Positions 8,059 through 17,025 of a DNA stretch of 64,000 nucleotides are shown here, piece after piece (position 1 is the stretch's first letter; the number at the start of each line of letters is the position of its first letter). Source of the stretch: UBA4312 sp040266995. Its GTDB lineage: Bacteria; Bacillota_I; Bacilli_A; Erysipelotrichales; Erysipelotrichaceae. The position numbers were made by a program, and so were the translations under genes. The stretch spans positions 45,690-109,689 of the forward strand of contig JAWRHV010000010.1 in NCBI GenBank assembly GCA_040266995.1, in the 5' to 3' direction. A model generated the notes under the pieces. The model made no database searches. It saw only the letters and a program-made list of their open reading frames with translations, and was not told the origin of the DNA.

Positions 8059-9844
8059 GTTCAAATTCCTTTCGCAGGTCATTGTCACTTAACGTGATGA
8101 CCGTAGGTCTTCCATGAGGACAATGATATGGCTGCCGGCATTTTTTCAAATCTTCGATAACCTGCCTCATCTCCTGCATGGTCAAAGGCCGATTAAAACG
8201 GATAGAAGAATGACAGGCCATGGTCGCTAACATCTTCTTGCGCAATGCCGCCATATCCACATCCTGGTGCTGGCGGAAGTAATCCATCATATCCTGTAAA
8301 AAAGCATCCGCATCTACGTTCTGAAACCAGAGCGGTACTTCTCTTAACAGAAAACGATCCGTACCAAACTCTTCGAAATGCAGACCAAAAAAGGATACCT
8401 TCTCGTTGATCGTTTGGATCTGTCCCATCAGATCGGAAGAAACATGGATCTGGATCGGGAGCATCAACGCCTGTTGTTGTGTTACCGGTTCTTTTAGTGT
8501 ATCCACCAGCTGTTCATAATGATACCGCTCCTGGGCGGCATGCTGGTCGATGATCACCAATCCTTCCGGATTGGAGCATAAAATATAGGAATCATGCAAT
8601 TGGGCCAGAACCTGCAGATGATCAAAGAACGAAGGACCGTGATTGCTTTCTTTCACCATTTCTTCCGGCTGCCGTTCCGGCATCTGCCATACAGGCTGTG
8701 GTTCTGTTGCCTGGTATTGTTCAAAACTTTCCTGAATAACAGAATCCCGGTTGTTTGATTGTTCTACCGGATATGGGAACGAAATCGAAGACTGTGTATT
8801 GTAAAGCGTCTGCTGCTGATAAACCGGTGTGCTCGGTGCACGTTTGACTTCTACGGTTTTTAAAGCCGAACGCAATGTCTGTGTCAATGTTGTTTTGATC
8901 AATTCAACCAATTGGCCTTGTTTGGACATACGCACTTCCCATTTATTCGGGTGTACATTGACATCCACAAGCTGGGTATCTACTTCAATCTGCATCACAA
9001 CGATTGGAAACCGATGCGGCGGCATAAAATCACTGTAAGCATCCACCATAGCTTTTTGGATGACATTGCTGCGAATGAGACGATCGTTCAATGTGATATA
9101 CATAAAATACTTGGTTGCCCGGTTGATCTTTGGCTGCACCGCATAGCCGTGTATGCGATAATCTTCGTTGGCAGCTTCAAAGGCCAGCGCATTTTTGGCG
9201 ACCTCCCGACCATACATCTGGTAGAGTATTTCCTGTATATTTCCATTTCCGGATGTCTGAAATACCTTTTTATCCTCGTTATACAACACAAAACGAACGG
9301 ATGGATGGCTTAATGCCATCCGGTTCACCAGATTGGCAATGACAGAAAACTCGTAGGATACGCTTTTCAAATGTTTGAAACGAGCTGGTGTTTTAATAAA
9401 TAAACCGGATACATCCACCGTCGTTCCTTTCGGACAAGATACGTTTTCCTGTGTCAGAAGCTGACCATAGTCATAAACGATCCGATATCCTGTCTGTCCA
9501 TTGTTGGTTTCCAAAATGACATGAGCCACAGAAGCAATACTTGGCAAGGCTTCTCCCCGAAAGCCCATGGTCTGTATATTGAAAAGGTCTTCCTCGGTAT
9601 ACATTTTACTGGTCGCATGGCGCATAAAAGCCAACTGTGCATCTTCCGGATCCATGCCATCTCCATCATCACGTATAACGATTCGGTCGATTCCTCCTTG
9701 ATACACCGCAATTTCTATATTTCGGGCATGCGCATCGATACTGTTTTCCACACATTCTTTGACAATATTGGCTGGCCGGTCCACCACTTCTCCGGCAGCT
9801 ATCATATTGGTCAAATGCTCGCTTAGGACATGTATTTTTGCCAT
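8051..9844 (-). CDS. mutL: DNA mismatch repair protein MutL
   Basis: A 597-residue MutL. The N-terminal GHKL ATPase shows AAGEVVDRPANIVKECVENSIDA, DDGDGMDPED and GFRGEALPSI. The C-terminal domain has DQHAAQERYHYE, the metal-binding endonuclease motif found in MutL of organisms without MutH, and CPHGRPT, the associated cysteine/histidine motif. This protein should therefore be the latent nicking endonuclease of methyl-independent mismatch repair. The middle linker (about 330-400) is proline/glutamine-rich and poorly conserved. It follows mutS by 10 bases in the same operon. Confidence 0.97.
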   Translation of the reverse strand: MAKIHVLSEHLTNMIAAGEVVDRPANIVKECVENSIDAHARNIEIAVYQGGIDRIVIRDDGDGMDPEDAQLAFMRHATSKMYTEEDLFNIQTMGFRGEALPSIASVAHVILETNNGQTGYRIVYDYGQLLTQENVSCPKGTTVDVSGLFIKTPARFKHLKSVSYEFSVIANLVNRMALSHPSVRFVLYNEDKKVFQTSGNGNIQEILYQMYGREVAKNALAFEAANEDYRIHGYAVQPKINRATKYFMYITLNDRLIRSNVIQKAMVDAYSDFMPPHRFPIVVMQIEVDTQLVDVNVHPNKWEVRMSKQGQLVELIKTTLTQTLRSALKTVEVKRAPSTPVYQQQTLYNTQSSISFPYPVEQSNNRDSVIQESFEQYQATEPQPVWQMPERQPEEMVKESNHGPSFFDHLQVLAQLHDSYILCSNPEGLVIIDQHAAQERYHYEQLVDTLKEPVTQQQALMLPIQIHVSSDLMGQIQTINEKVSFFGLHFEEFGTDRFLLREVPLWFQNVDADAFLQDMMDYFRQHQDVDMAALRKKMLATMACHSSIRFNRPLTMQEMRQVIEDLKKCRQPYHCPHGRPTVITLSDNDLRKEFERG

Positions 9845-9854
9845 GAACGCCTCC

Positions 9855-12380
9855 TTACTCTATTGTTTTTGATAATTTCTTTAATTCATATAAGAAGTCC
9901 AATGCTTCTCTTGGACTCATGGAATCGATATCCAGTTGCTGCAATCGCTCGACCAGTTCGGATTTCTCCGGCTGAACGGCATCCATCACAAATAGATTCG
10001 GCTGGTATCCGATGCCACTGTGACTGCCTTCATAATCTTTTAACAGCTGGGAAGCCCGGTCCAGTACGACCTTTGGTAAATGCGCTAATCGGGCTACATT
10101 GATTCCGTAGGATTTATCTGCTTTTCCGTCCACTACACGGTAACGGAATTCTATATCTTGTTTCTTCTCCTTCACATCCACATGTACATTATGGATCGTT
10201 GCGTGCTGCTGCTCCATATCTGTCAATTCATGATAATGCGTTGAAAAAAGTGTTTTGGCTTGGATTGCCGTATCGATGTATTCAATCATAGCTTGTGCCA
10301 AAGCCATGCCATCATAGGTGGCTGTCCCTCTTCCAATCTCATCAAAAAGAATCAGAGAATTCTTTGTTGCATATCGTAGAGCTTCGTTGGCTTCCATCAT
10401 TTCCACCATGAATGTCGACTTGCCTGTCAATATATCATCGCTGGCCCCGATCCGGGTAAAGATACGATCAAAGATCGGTAACTCTGCTTCTTTAGCCGGT
10501 ATAAAACTGCCAATCTGGGCCATGATCACCAACAAAGCATTTTGCCGCATATACGTAGATTTTCCACCCATATTCGGTCCGGTAATCATCTCTATATGCA
10601 CTTTTTCATCCATGATCCAGTTATTGGATACATATTTTGAGGTCTTCATCTGATCGTCCAGGATCGGATGTTTTCCTTCTATGATACGGATACTGGATTC
10701 CTTATGGAATGTTGGACAGATATATCCCTTATCCACAGCCAAAGTCGCCAGTGAAACCAATACATCAATGACAGCCAACGCTTTCGCGCAGGTGTGCAGA
10801 TCAAAAAGACTGCTCTTTATGGTTTCCAGCAGTTCCTTGAATAAAGTCTGCTCCAGTTTGATCTTCTGTTCCTGTGCATGCAGGATCTGGTCTTCTTTTT
10901 CTTTTAATTCCGATGTGATAAAACGCGTCGCGTTAGCCAGCGTCTGTTTCGCATGATATCCGAACTCTTCCTTGATAGCGGAAAGATTTCCATTACGTAC
11001 TTCAATATAATAGCCAAATACTCGATTGTAGCCGATCTTCAAAGATTTAATGCCGGTTCTTTCTCTTTCTTTCGCCTCCAGCTGCAAGATATAATCTTTT
11101 CCTTGGTCAGCCATTTTACGAATTTTATCCAAATGTTGATTGTATCCCTCGGTAAACACATTTCCTTCTTTTAAAGACAAAGGAGGATTTTCCACGATGG
11201 CTCCTTCAATCTGGTTATATAGATCCTGGCAATCCGGTACTTCCTGAAATTCCGGATAACTATCCAAAGCCAAGGCAAGCTGAAGGATCGGCTTGGCGTG
11301 TTCCAAAGAGGTAACCAGCTGTAACACATCGCGTGGACTGGCATTGCCATAAGCCATACGACTGGCCAGTCTTTCCATATCGTATATATAAATCAGATGT
11401 TCTTTTAAGTTCTCCCGTAAGATAAAATCACTGATCAACGTAGAAACTGCCTTTTGTCTCTTTCCAATCTTATCGGCTTCGATCAATGGGGCTTCCAACC
11501 AGTTCTTCAATGTCCGAGATCCCATAGCACTGCAACAATGATCCATAAAGGACCATAAACTCAAAGAACCTGTCGGATTGAATAAATCCAGATGTTTTTT
11601 TGATTCATAATCTATGATCATCTGTTTCTTTTGATCCATGATCACAATGGGCATAAAATGCTCGATATGTTGTTTCTGGGTTTCCGTCAAATACCCCATC
11701 AACATAGCCAGATTTTCTTTTAGGGCTTCTCCGGATCCATGTGGCAGTAAGTGTTCATCTTCTTTTTGAAGTTTCACTTTTTTCTGTCGGCTGACAAGAT
11801 ATGCATCCTTTTCCTCTAAAGCCCGGATCCATCGTTTATCCATCTTCATGGAACAAACAACTTCACTGACATTCTGTTCGATCAACGCTTTTTCCATGGC
11901 AATCAAGGAACGTTCCACAGTCAGACTTTTTAGTTCACCGGTACTTAATTCACAAAACAAAATATTGATTTCCCAGCTTGTCATCACAACGCTGGCAAGA
12001 TAGTTATTCATTTTCGTATCGACGATCTCATCCATATATGTTCCCGGGGTGACGATCCGGATAATGCCTCTTTCTACAATACCCTTCGCTTCACTTGGGT
12101 CTTGAAGCTGTTCGCAGATAGAGACTTTATATCCTTTTTTGATCAGTCGCTGAATATATGTATTCGCTGCATGATGTGGAATACCGCACATAGGAACCCT
12201 CTGCCCGTCTCCGGCACTTTTTCCCGTGAGAACCAGATCCAGCTCCCGGCTGGCTGTCTGCGCATCCTCAAAAAACATCTCATAAAAATCGCCAACACGA
12301 TAAAAGAGGATGGAATCCTTGTTTCTTTCTTTTTCTTCTAAGTACTGCCGAATCATCGGCGTATAATTTTTATCTTTCAT
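9855..12380 (-). CDS. mutS: DNA mismatch recognition protein MutS
   Basis: An 841-residue MutS. The N-terminal mismatch-binding domain has the Phe-x-Glu motif in YRVGDFYEMFFEDA; the core and clamp follow. The ATPase carries GPNMGGKSTYMRQ (Walker A), LFDEIGRGTATYDG (Walker B) and STHYHEL. The C-terminal tail ends in a short helical segment. It binds mismatches, recruits MutL and starts excision. It is the first gene of a five-gene minus-strand operon. No Shine-Dalgarno sequence precedes the ATG; instead an extended -10 promoter ends seven bases before it. Confidence 0.97.
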   Translation of the reverse strand: MKDKNYTPMIRQYLEEKERNKDSILFYRVGDFYEMFFEDAQTASRELDLVLTGKSAGDGQRVPMCGIPHHAANTYIQRLIKKGYKVSICEQLQDPSEAKGIVERGIIRIVTPGTYMDEIVDTKMNNYLASVVMTSWEINILFCELSTGELKSLTVERSLIAMEKALIEQNVSEVVCSMKMDKRWIRALEEKDAYLVSRQKKVKLQKEDEHLLPHGSGEALKENLAMLMGYLTETQKQHIEHFMPIVIMDQKKQMIIDYESKKHLDLFNPTGSLSLWSFMDHCCSAMGSRTLKNWLEAPLIEADKIGKRQKAVSTLISDFILRENLKEHLIYIYDMERLASRMAYGNASPRDVLQLVTSLEHAKPILQLALALDSYPEFQEVPDCQDLYNQIEGAIVENPPLSLKEGNVFTEGYNQHLDKIRKMADQGKDYILQLEAKERERTGIKSLKIGYNRVFGYYIEVRNGNLSAIKEEFGYHAKQTLANATRFITSELKEKEDQILHAQEQKIKLEQTLFKELLETIKSSLFDLHTCAKALAVIDVLVSLATLAVDKGYICPTFHKESSIRIIEGKHPILDDQMKTSKYVSNNWIMDEKVHIEMITGPNMGGKSTYMRQNALLVIMAQIGSFIPAKEAELPIFDRIFTRIGASDDILTGKSTFMVEMMEANEALRYATKNSLILFDEIGRGTATYDGMALAQAMIEYIDTAIQAKTLFSTHYHELTDMEQQHATIHNVHVDVKEKKQDIEFRYRVVDGKADKSYGINVARLAHLPKVVLDRASQLLKDYEGSHSGIGYQPNLFVMDAVQPEKSELVERLQQLDIDSMSPREALDFLYELKKLSKTIE

Positions 12381-12396
12381 CTAGGGTATTATATCA
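12381..12396 (-). promoter_or_regulatory. Extended -10 promoter abutting the mutS start
   Basis: On the minus strand TGATATAAT (12396-12388) is a consensus extended -10. Seven bases (12387-12381) separate it from the ATG, so transcription should begin at or one base before the start codon. Confidence 0.6.
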
Positions 12397-12425
12397 AATT
12401 TTTCAGGCTTCTATTAGAAATATGA

Positions 12426-12448
12426 TATACTAATACAATCAAAGGGGG
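12426..12448 (+). promoter_or_regulatory. Promoter and ribosome-binding site of the SEDS gene
   Basis: Extended -10 TGATATACT (12423-12431) followed by AAAGGGGG (12441-12448), nine bases before the GTG start at 12458. This is a normally led transcript, divergent from mutS. Confidence 0.6.
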
Positions 12449-12457
12449 AATGGATCT

Positions 12458-13687
12458 GTGAAACGAACGATTACCATTCGCAATCGAACCTTCCAAATGG
12501 ATTTTGGATTTATCTTAATCCTTCTTTTAATGTGGTTTACCAGTATTTTCGCATTGTATAATGCGTTCAACTTGATCAAAGAAGGAAGCAGTTACTCATA
12601 TATGATCCGCCAGAGTTTCTGGTACTTGATTGGATTCGCGACCGTATTTTTATTGACTTCGCTGCAAAACCGTTTTATCTATCGGTTTATGAAAGATGCC
12701 TATCGTTATCTGATGTATGCGTTATTATACTTATTCGCCTCTCGCATGACTGCCTCTTTTCTCGGCTTTACCTTGCCTTTGGCTCCACCAATCAACGGTG
12801 CCATTTCCTGGTTTATCATTCCTCTGTTGGGAAGTTTTCAGCCAAGTGAATTTATGAAGGTTGTATTGATCGTTTTGACCAGTCAGGCGATTACCGAGCA
12901 TCAGAATAAATATCCGGATCCTACCGTTCGTGATGACCTGCGTCTGATCTTACGTGTTGCCCGCATCCTGGTCCCGCCACTGGTATTGATCTTTATGCAG
13001 CCGGATACCGGTGTTTGTATCATTATCTTCTTTACCATCTTTGTGATGCTGGTATGTTCCGGTCTTCGAAGAGGTTATGTTATTACCGCCTTTGTTTCCA
13101 TAGCGGTTGTGGTAGGGGGTTTCTTCTATCTATATTTAAACCATCAGGAATTCCTCGCTTCCATCATATCGGCCTATCGTCTACAGAGAATCGAAGCCTG
13201 GCTGAATCCGGAAAGCTATATACGAGGAAGCTCCAACCAGCTGTATACAGCCCTTTTATCCTTAGGCAGTGCCGGATTAACCGGTTATGGTATGCAGGCG
13301 AATATCATATCCATTCCGGAGGCACACACAGACTTTATCTTTGCCGCTATCGGGCAATGTTTTGGTTTGGCAGGAACATCCGCTATCGTTCTGTTGTGTT
13401 TGATCCTGGACTTGTATCTTTGTAAGATAGCATATAACACAAAGGATCGCACCGATCGTTTTATTGTGATCGGCGTTATTGCCATGTTGTTGTATCAGCA
13501 GATGCAGAATCTTTCCATGATCATTGGTTTATTACCGATTACAGGAATTACCCTTCCTTTAATCTCTTATGGAGGCAGTAGTATCCTTTCCTACTTTATC
13601 TCCTTTGCGATCATCCTGAATATCTCGCCGGCAAAAAAAGAGGCGATTCATTTATTCAATCGCCGTCGTAAAACCAAACTAGTATAG
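12458..13687 (+). CDS. SEDS family peptidoglycan polymerase (FtsW/RodA/SpoVE)
   Basis: A 409-residue integral membrane protein with about ten transmembrane segments. Conserved SEDS blocks are INGAISWFIIPLLGSFQPSEFMK, MQPDTGVCII (the QPD motif with the catalytic aspartate), PEAHTDFIFAAIGQCFGLAG, and LPLISYGGSS near the end. SEDS proteins polymerise lipid II into glycan strands in partnership with a class B penicillin-binding protein. Sequence alone does not separate FtsW (division) from RodA (elongation) here; no division or mre genes are adjacent. The start is a GTG with AAAGGGGG nine bases upstream. Its last nine bases overlap the convergent nadK gene. Confidence 0.9.
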   Translation: MKRTITIRNRTFQMDFGFILILLLMWFTSIFALYNAFNLIKEGSSYSYMIRQSFWYLIGFATVFLLTSLQNRFIYRFMKDAYRYLMYALLYLFASRMTASFLGFTLPLAPPINGAISWFIIPLLGSFQPSEFMKVVLIVLTSQAITEHQNKYPDPTVRDDLRLILRVARILVPPLVLIFMQPDTGVCIIIFFTIFVMLVCSGLRRGYVITAFVSIAVVVGGFFYLYLNHQEFLASIISAYRLQRIEAWLNPESYIRGSSNQLYTALLSLGSAGLTGYGMQANIISIPEAHTDFIFAAIGQCFGLAGTSAIVLLCLILDLYLCKIAYNTKDRTDRFIVIGVIAMLLYQQMQNLSMIIGLLPITGITLPLISYGGSSILSYFISFAIILNISPAKKEAIHLFNRRRKTKLV

Positions 13688-14452
13688 ATTCCGCAATCTT
13701 GTCAGATAAGAATAAGTACGATATCGCGCAAATCGTACTTTTTTTGCGGATGCTTCAATATGTATTTTGGTAATATTTTTTAATTCTCTGCTTAAGTGAT
13801 CATATATGGCATAGACCGGGTTGCTGCTGGTAATCTTTATATCCAACTTTCGGTCGACACGCATGATATAAGGATTTCGTAAGGTTGAATGATTATGATG
13901 TGAGATTGGCATAATTTCACATAACTGTAAAATCTGTAATCCGGAATCCACAACGGCACCCGATAATGCCCTGTTGGCTCCCGTAGATCCACACTGGGTA
14001 CTGATACAAATACCGGAACCCGCTGTACTTTCAAAGAATTCTCCATCAATATAGATCATGAGATGAATGGTCTTCCCCATTCCGTCGATACGTATTTCAT
14101 TAAAAGAATAAAAAGACTGATTGATTTCCGGCAGTTGGATCTCCAGCAACGGAAAGGATTCTATCACCGGTTCATTCTTTGTTACATCGTTAAGAAAGTT
14201 TTCCAATTCACCATATGTATAATCCGTAAAGAACCCAAGCGTACCCGTATGAATTCCTACAAATTGCAGGTTGTCCAATTGATCCATATACATATGAATA
14301 GCTCGAAGCATTGTTCCATCTCCGCCCACACATATCACAAGATCCGGATACTCTTCATCAAATCTCCATCCATTAAAACTCAGTCGCTGCCGTATCTGCT
14401 TTCCTACATTAGCAGAATACTTATCATCTCTTAACACAATCGTATATTTCAT
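13679..14452 (-). CDS. nadK: NAD kinase
   Basis: A 257-residue NAD kinase that makes NADP from NAD and ATP. VGGDGTMLRAIHMY is the GGDG loop, GIHTGTLGFFTDY the second conserved block, and STAGSGICISTQCGSTGANRAL covers the substrate-binding region. I start at the ATG at 14452, which has GAGAAG about nine bases upstream; the in-frame GTG three codons earlier overlaps that site. An extended -10 TGATACAAT lies further upstream. It is divergent from the CYTH gene over about 60 bp and convergent with the SEDS gene. Confidence 0.93.
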   Translation of the reverse strand: MKYTIVLRDDKYSANVGKQIRQRLSFNGWRFDEEYPDLVICVGGDGTMLRAIHMYMDQLDNLQFVGIHTGTLGFFTDYTYGELENFLNDVTKNEPVIESFPLLEIQLPEINQSFYSFNEIRIDGMGKTIHLMIYIDGEFFESTAGSGICISTQCGSTGANRALSGAVVDSGLQILQLCEIMPISHHNHSTLRNPYIMRVDRKLDIKITSSNPVYAIYDHLSRELKNITKIHIEASAKKVRFARYRTYSYLTRLRNLY

Positions 14453-14514
14453 AATTATCACTTCTCACGAAAATATTGTATCATATATAAGGGATAATAA
14501 TTCAAGAGGTGCTT

Positions 14515-15063
14515 ATGTATAATCAAATCGAAAGAGAACTTAAAGTCTTGATATCAAAAGAACAATATGAAAAAATACTCCATTCCTATGAATTTTCAGA
14601 TTCTTGGAAACAAACAAATGTTTTTTATGACACCCATGATCGTCTGATCAAACAAAAAAATGGAGGACTACGAATTCGTACAATCGGTAATATACATATA
14701 TTTACCTTAAAAATACGAACAGATGCCATTACGCATATTGAATTGGAAAAAGAAATACCTTGCGAACGCTTTGAAGACATTGATGATCCGAAAATCGATG
14801 CCTGGCTACAAAAATATGGAATCCCAAAAGATCTCCATCCTATCATGTCCTTTTCAACGATTCGTCAGACTATTAATTTTGAAAATGGTCAATTATGTGC
14901 CGATCATACATTGTTTCCTTCCTTTGAAGATTATGAATTGGAATATGAATATACGAAAGAGCATGACGGCATCACTTTCTTTAATACTATATTAGAAACT
15001 CTGGGAATAACGTATCAAAAAAACAGCCCCGGAAAGATTTCCAGAGCTTTTCATTACTTATAA
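14515..15063 (+). CDS. CYTH domain protein (triphosphate hydrolase-type)
   Basis: A 182-residue CYTH (triphosphate tunnel metalloenzyme) protein. IERELKVLI at the N-terminus is the ExExK signature; later acidic and basic strands (LRIRTIGNIHIFTLKIR, IELEKEIPCERFED, LELEY-like YELEYEYTKEH) complete the eight-stranded tunnel. Members hydrolyse inorganic triphosphate or thiamine triphosphate; in Bacillota the gene often lies near relQ and nadK, and indeed nadK is its divergent neighbour here. I choose the ATG at 14515, five bases after AAGAGG; the in-frame GTG at 14509 is part of that ribosome-binding site. The gene end overlaps the RocS-like gene by six bases, tail to tail. Confidence 0.88.
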   Translation: MYNQIERELKVLISKEQYEKILHSYEFSDSWKQTNVFYDTHDRLIKQKNGGLRIRTIGNIHIFTLKIRTDAITHIELEKEIPCERFEDIDDPKIDAWLQKYGIPKDLHPIMSFSTIRQTINFENGQLCADHTLFPSFEDYELEYEYTKEHDGITFFNTILETLGITYQKNSPGKISRAFHYL

Positions 15064-15669
15064 TTTATGAAGCAAACGATAGAAGAAGGATTTTGAATTG
15101 TATTCTTCTTCTTTTCTTTTTAAAGTCGCTAATTCCTCTTCCATTTCAGACATATTGCATGTCTTTTCCATCAAAGACTGATTCTGAGTCTCCAGATCTG
15201 AATTACTATCTATCAGATTTTGGATTTCATTCTCTTTTTCCAATGCTTCTTTCTTGAGTCTTTCTATTTCTTCATCTTTTGATTTTTGTTCAAGAAGAAA
15301 TGTTTGTTTACTCTTTTCCAGTTCTGCCAATAAACGTTGCTGAAACAAGATTTCAATTTGTTTTTCAGCTTTCTCCTTTTCTTCTATAATAGCTTTCAAT
15401 TTCTCATTTTCATATTTCAATTCCATTTCTACAGTAGAAATTTCATGTTTTTCTTTTCGGAAATATTTTGAAAGCTTCTCCACACCTTCCGCTTTAATAG
15501 TGATACGCCGTGTTTCAGGATTTTTATATTTATAACCGGCATCCGGATAATCTTTTACTAATTTAGCGACTGCTTTATCGACGGTATTCCGTGATTTTGA
15601 AAAATGCTGGCAAATTTGAGCAATTTCCATATCATAATACACATCAACTGGCATTTCTTGATCAACCAT
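15058..15669 (-). CDS. RocS-like protein: helix-turn-helix, coiled coil, C-terminal amphipathic helix
   Basis: A 203-residue protein. Residues about 12-40 (MEIAQICQHFSKSRNTVDKA) form a helix-turn-helix, followed by a wing-like stretch to about 60 (YKYKNPETRRITIKAEG). Residues about 78-190 are a charged, heptad-rich coiled coil. The last twelve, SKSFFYRLLHKL, make a short cationic amphipathic helix. This order matches streptococcal RocS, a DNA-binding, membrane-binding chromosome segregation factor that, as I recall, also ends in a Phe-Phe-x-Arg-Leu motif; plasmid DUF536 proteins share the layout. I start at the ATG at 15669, eight bases after GAGAGAGG; earlier in-frame starts lie in the operator-like CATATG repeats. 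The gene is followed upstream by a 700-bp array of such repeats. Function in this organism is inference. Confidence 0.65.
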   Translation of the reverse strand: MVDQEMPVDVYYDMEIAQICQHFSKSRNTVDKAVAKLVKDYPDAGYKYKNPETRRITIKAEGVEKLSKYFRKEKHEISTVEMELKYENEKLKAIIEEKEKAEKQIEILFQQRLLAELEKSKQTFLLEQKSKDEEIERLKKEALEKENEIQNLIDSNSDLETQNQSLMEKTCNMSEMEEELATLKRKEEEYNSKSFFYRLLHKL

Positions 15670-15950
15670 ATAACAAACCTCTCTCTTCATATGATTCACA
15701 TATGAATCATCATATGTGATTATTATTAAATATCATTTTCATGTGAAAAGAATATTTATACTCTTTTTTGAGCTGTGCTTTTATTTTACATCATATGATT
15801 TTATTATCAAGTGTTTTTCTTTCATATGAATCTATTTTTCACTATTTATCTTATTCATATGATTAAATCATATAAATATATGAATAAATTCCAAATTCAT
15901 ATTACATTTTATCTAATTCATATGAAATTAAAATTCTATTGTTTTTACAT

Positions 15951-15985
15951 CTTCTGATTCATATCTTATTCATATGAATCAGAAG
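15951..15985. repeat. 14-bp perfect inverted repeat inside the CATATG array
   Basis: CTTCTGATTCATAT (15951-15964) and ATATGAATCAGAAG (15972-15985) are exact reverse complements around the 7-base spacer CTTATTC. There is no T-run, so it is not a terminator; the inner ends form part of a CATATG site. Confidence 0.75.
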
Positions 15986-16054
15986 AGAGTAGATTTTTGA
16001 ATAATACGCTTTAATTGTTATCATATGTGAATTTCATATTGTGATTTCATATGT

Positions 16055-16075
16055 AATTTTCACAATGTGAAAATT
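16055..16075. repeat. 21-bp palindrome with TTTTCACA/TGTGAAAA arms
   Basis: AATTTTCACA (16055-16064), a central A, and TGTGAAAATT (16066-16075). The arms are perfect. It sits just after two CATATG sites (16022, 16048) and looks like a dyad operator of a different class. Confidence 0.65.
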
Positions 16076-16433
16076 ATTTTCTCATAACAGAGATTGAATA
16101 GACTATATAAATTCATATCTTATTTTGTTAGCTTTAGAGATATATACTATCAATAATCTGATTATTCAACAGATACAATAATCAATTCAAATCTTTTACT
16201 ATTATCTTATATTAGAGTATCAATCATATTCTTTTCTTCTTATCCTATTATTATCCTATAAAAAATCATATTCTATTCCCATTATTCATTTACAATAGGA
16301 ATAAAATATGATTTTGATTTTTTATCATAGGAATATCCTTATGAATCCTATATTATTATTCATATGGAACAAATTATTGTTAACTATATTGTATATACAT
16401 AGGATTATTCATGCCTCATTCATGTGATTATTC

Positions 16434-17012
16434 TTATTTTCTTCCTTCGAAGGCTTTCAATAGGGTAAGGCTGTCTGTATAATCCAAATGTGCACCTATA
16501 GGAATGCCATATGCCAATCGTGTTATTAACACTTTATCCTTCAGCAGCTTTTCCAGATACAGGGAAGTGGTTTCTCCATCTATCGTGGGACTTAATGCCA
16601 ATATAACCTCTTTGATATTGTCATCCACTCTGTCTACAAGAGAATTGATATTTAATTGATCTGGTAACATTCCTTTTTTAGGATTAATCATACCATTTAG
16701 CACATGATATACGCCGTTATACTCGTTCATAGATTCTATGGATGAAATATCTTTTGGGGATTCCACCACACATATTACGCTATGATCTCTTGACTTGTCT
16801 TTACAATATTCACATGAATCTCCTTCACAGATATTTCCACATATATTACAACGTTTTATGTCATTCATATGATTTATTGTGTCAATAAAATGATTTCTTG
16901 TTTCTTCATCCCAGTTGAGAACAGTATAAGCATATCGTTCTGCCGTTTTTTTACCGACACCTGGTAACCTTTGAAAGGATTCTATTAACTGATTGAATGA
17001 TTTTGGATACAT
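16434..17012 (-). CDS. recR: Recombination mediator protein RecR
   Basis: A 192-residue RecR. The N-terminal helix-hairpin-helix (FQRLPGVGKKTAERYAYTVL) binds DNA, CNICGNICEGDSCEYC is the zinc finger, and VICVVESPKDISSIES through LALSPTIDGETTSLYLEKLL is the Toprim domain; TRLAYGIPIGAHLDYTDSLT is the conserved C-terminal block. RecR works with RecO and RecF in loading RecA at gaps. Only 13 bases separate it from dnaX; ebfC (yaaK), which normally lies between dnaX and recR in Bacillota, is absent. The ribosome-binding site AAGAG is weak. The gene carries one array-type CATATG site at 16866. Confidence 0.96.
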   Translation of the reverse strand: MYPKSFNQLIESFQRLPGVGKKTAERYAYTVLNWDEETRNHFIDTINHMNDIKRCNICGNICEGDSCEYCKDKSRDHSVICVVESPKDISSIESMNEYNGVYHVLNGMINPKKGMLPDQLNINSLVDRVDDNIKEVILALSPTIDGETTSLYLEKLLKDKVLITRLAYGIPIGAHLDYTDSLTLLKAFEGRK

Positions 17013-17025
17013 AATTCACTCTTTT

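Larger units (their letters stand above)
15685..16370. repeat. Array of eleven CATATG-centred palindromic sites in AT-rich non-coding DNA
   Basis: No gene fits between 15670 and 16433. CATATG occurs at 15688, 15699, 15711, 15792, 15823, 15856, 15919, 15971, 16022, 16048 and 16361; chance expectation at this base composition is well under one. Flanks agree with WTCATATGAWT, and several copies are longer palindromes (ATTCATATGAAT at 15971, ATCATATGAT at 15792). CATGTG variants lie at 15740 and 16421. Spacing is irregular and there is no repeated spacer, so this is neither CRISPR nor tandem repeat. The first three copies lie directly before the RocS-like gene, suggesting autoregulation. Outlying copies with the same flanks fall inside recR (16866), dnaX (17631, 17700, 18391) and before gyrA (21180). 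Confidence 0.75.

Noticed and set aside
15688..16366. CRISPR array or simple tandem repeat
   Set aside because: The repeated unit is only about 11 bp, palindromic, irregularly spaced (about 11 to 300 bases), and there are no unique spacers or cas genes.
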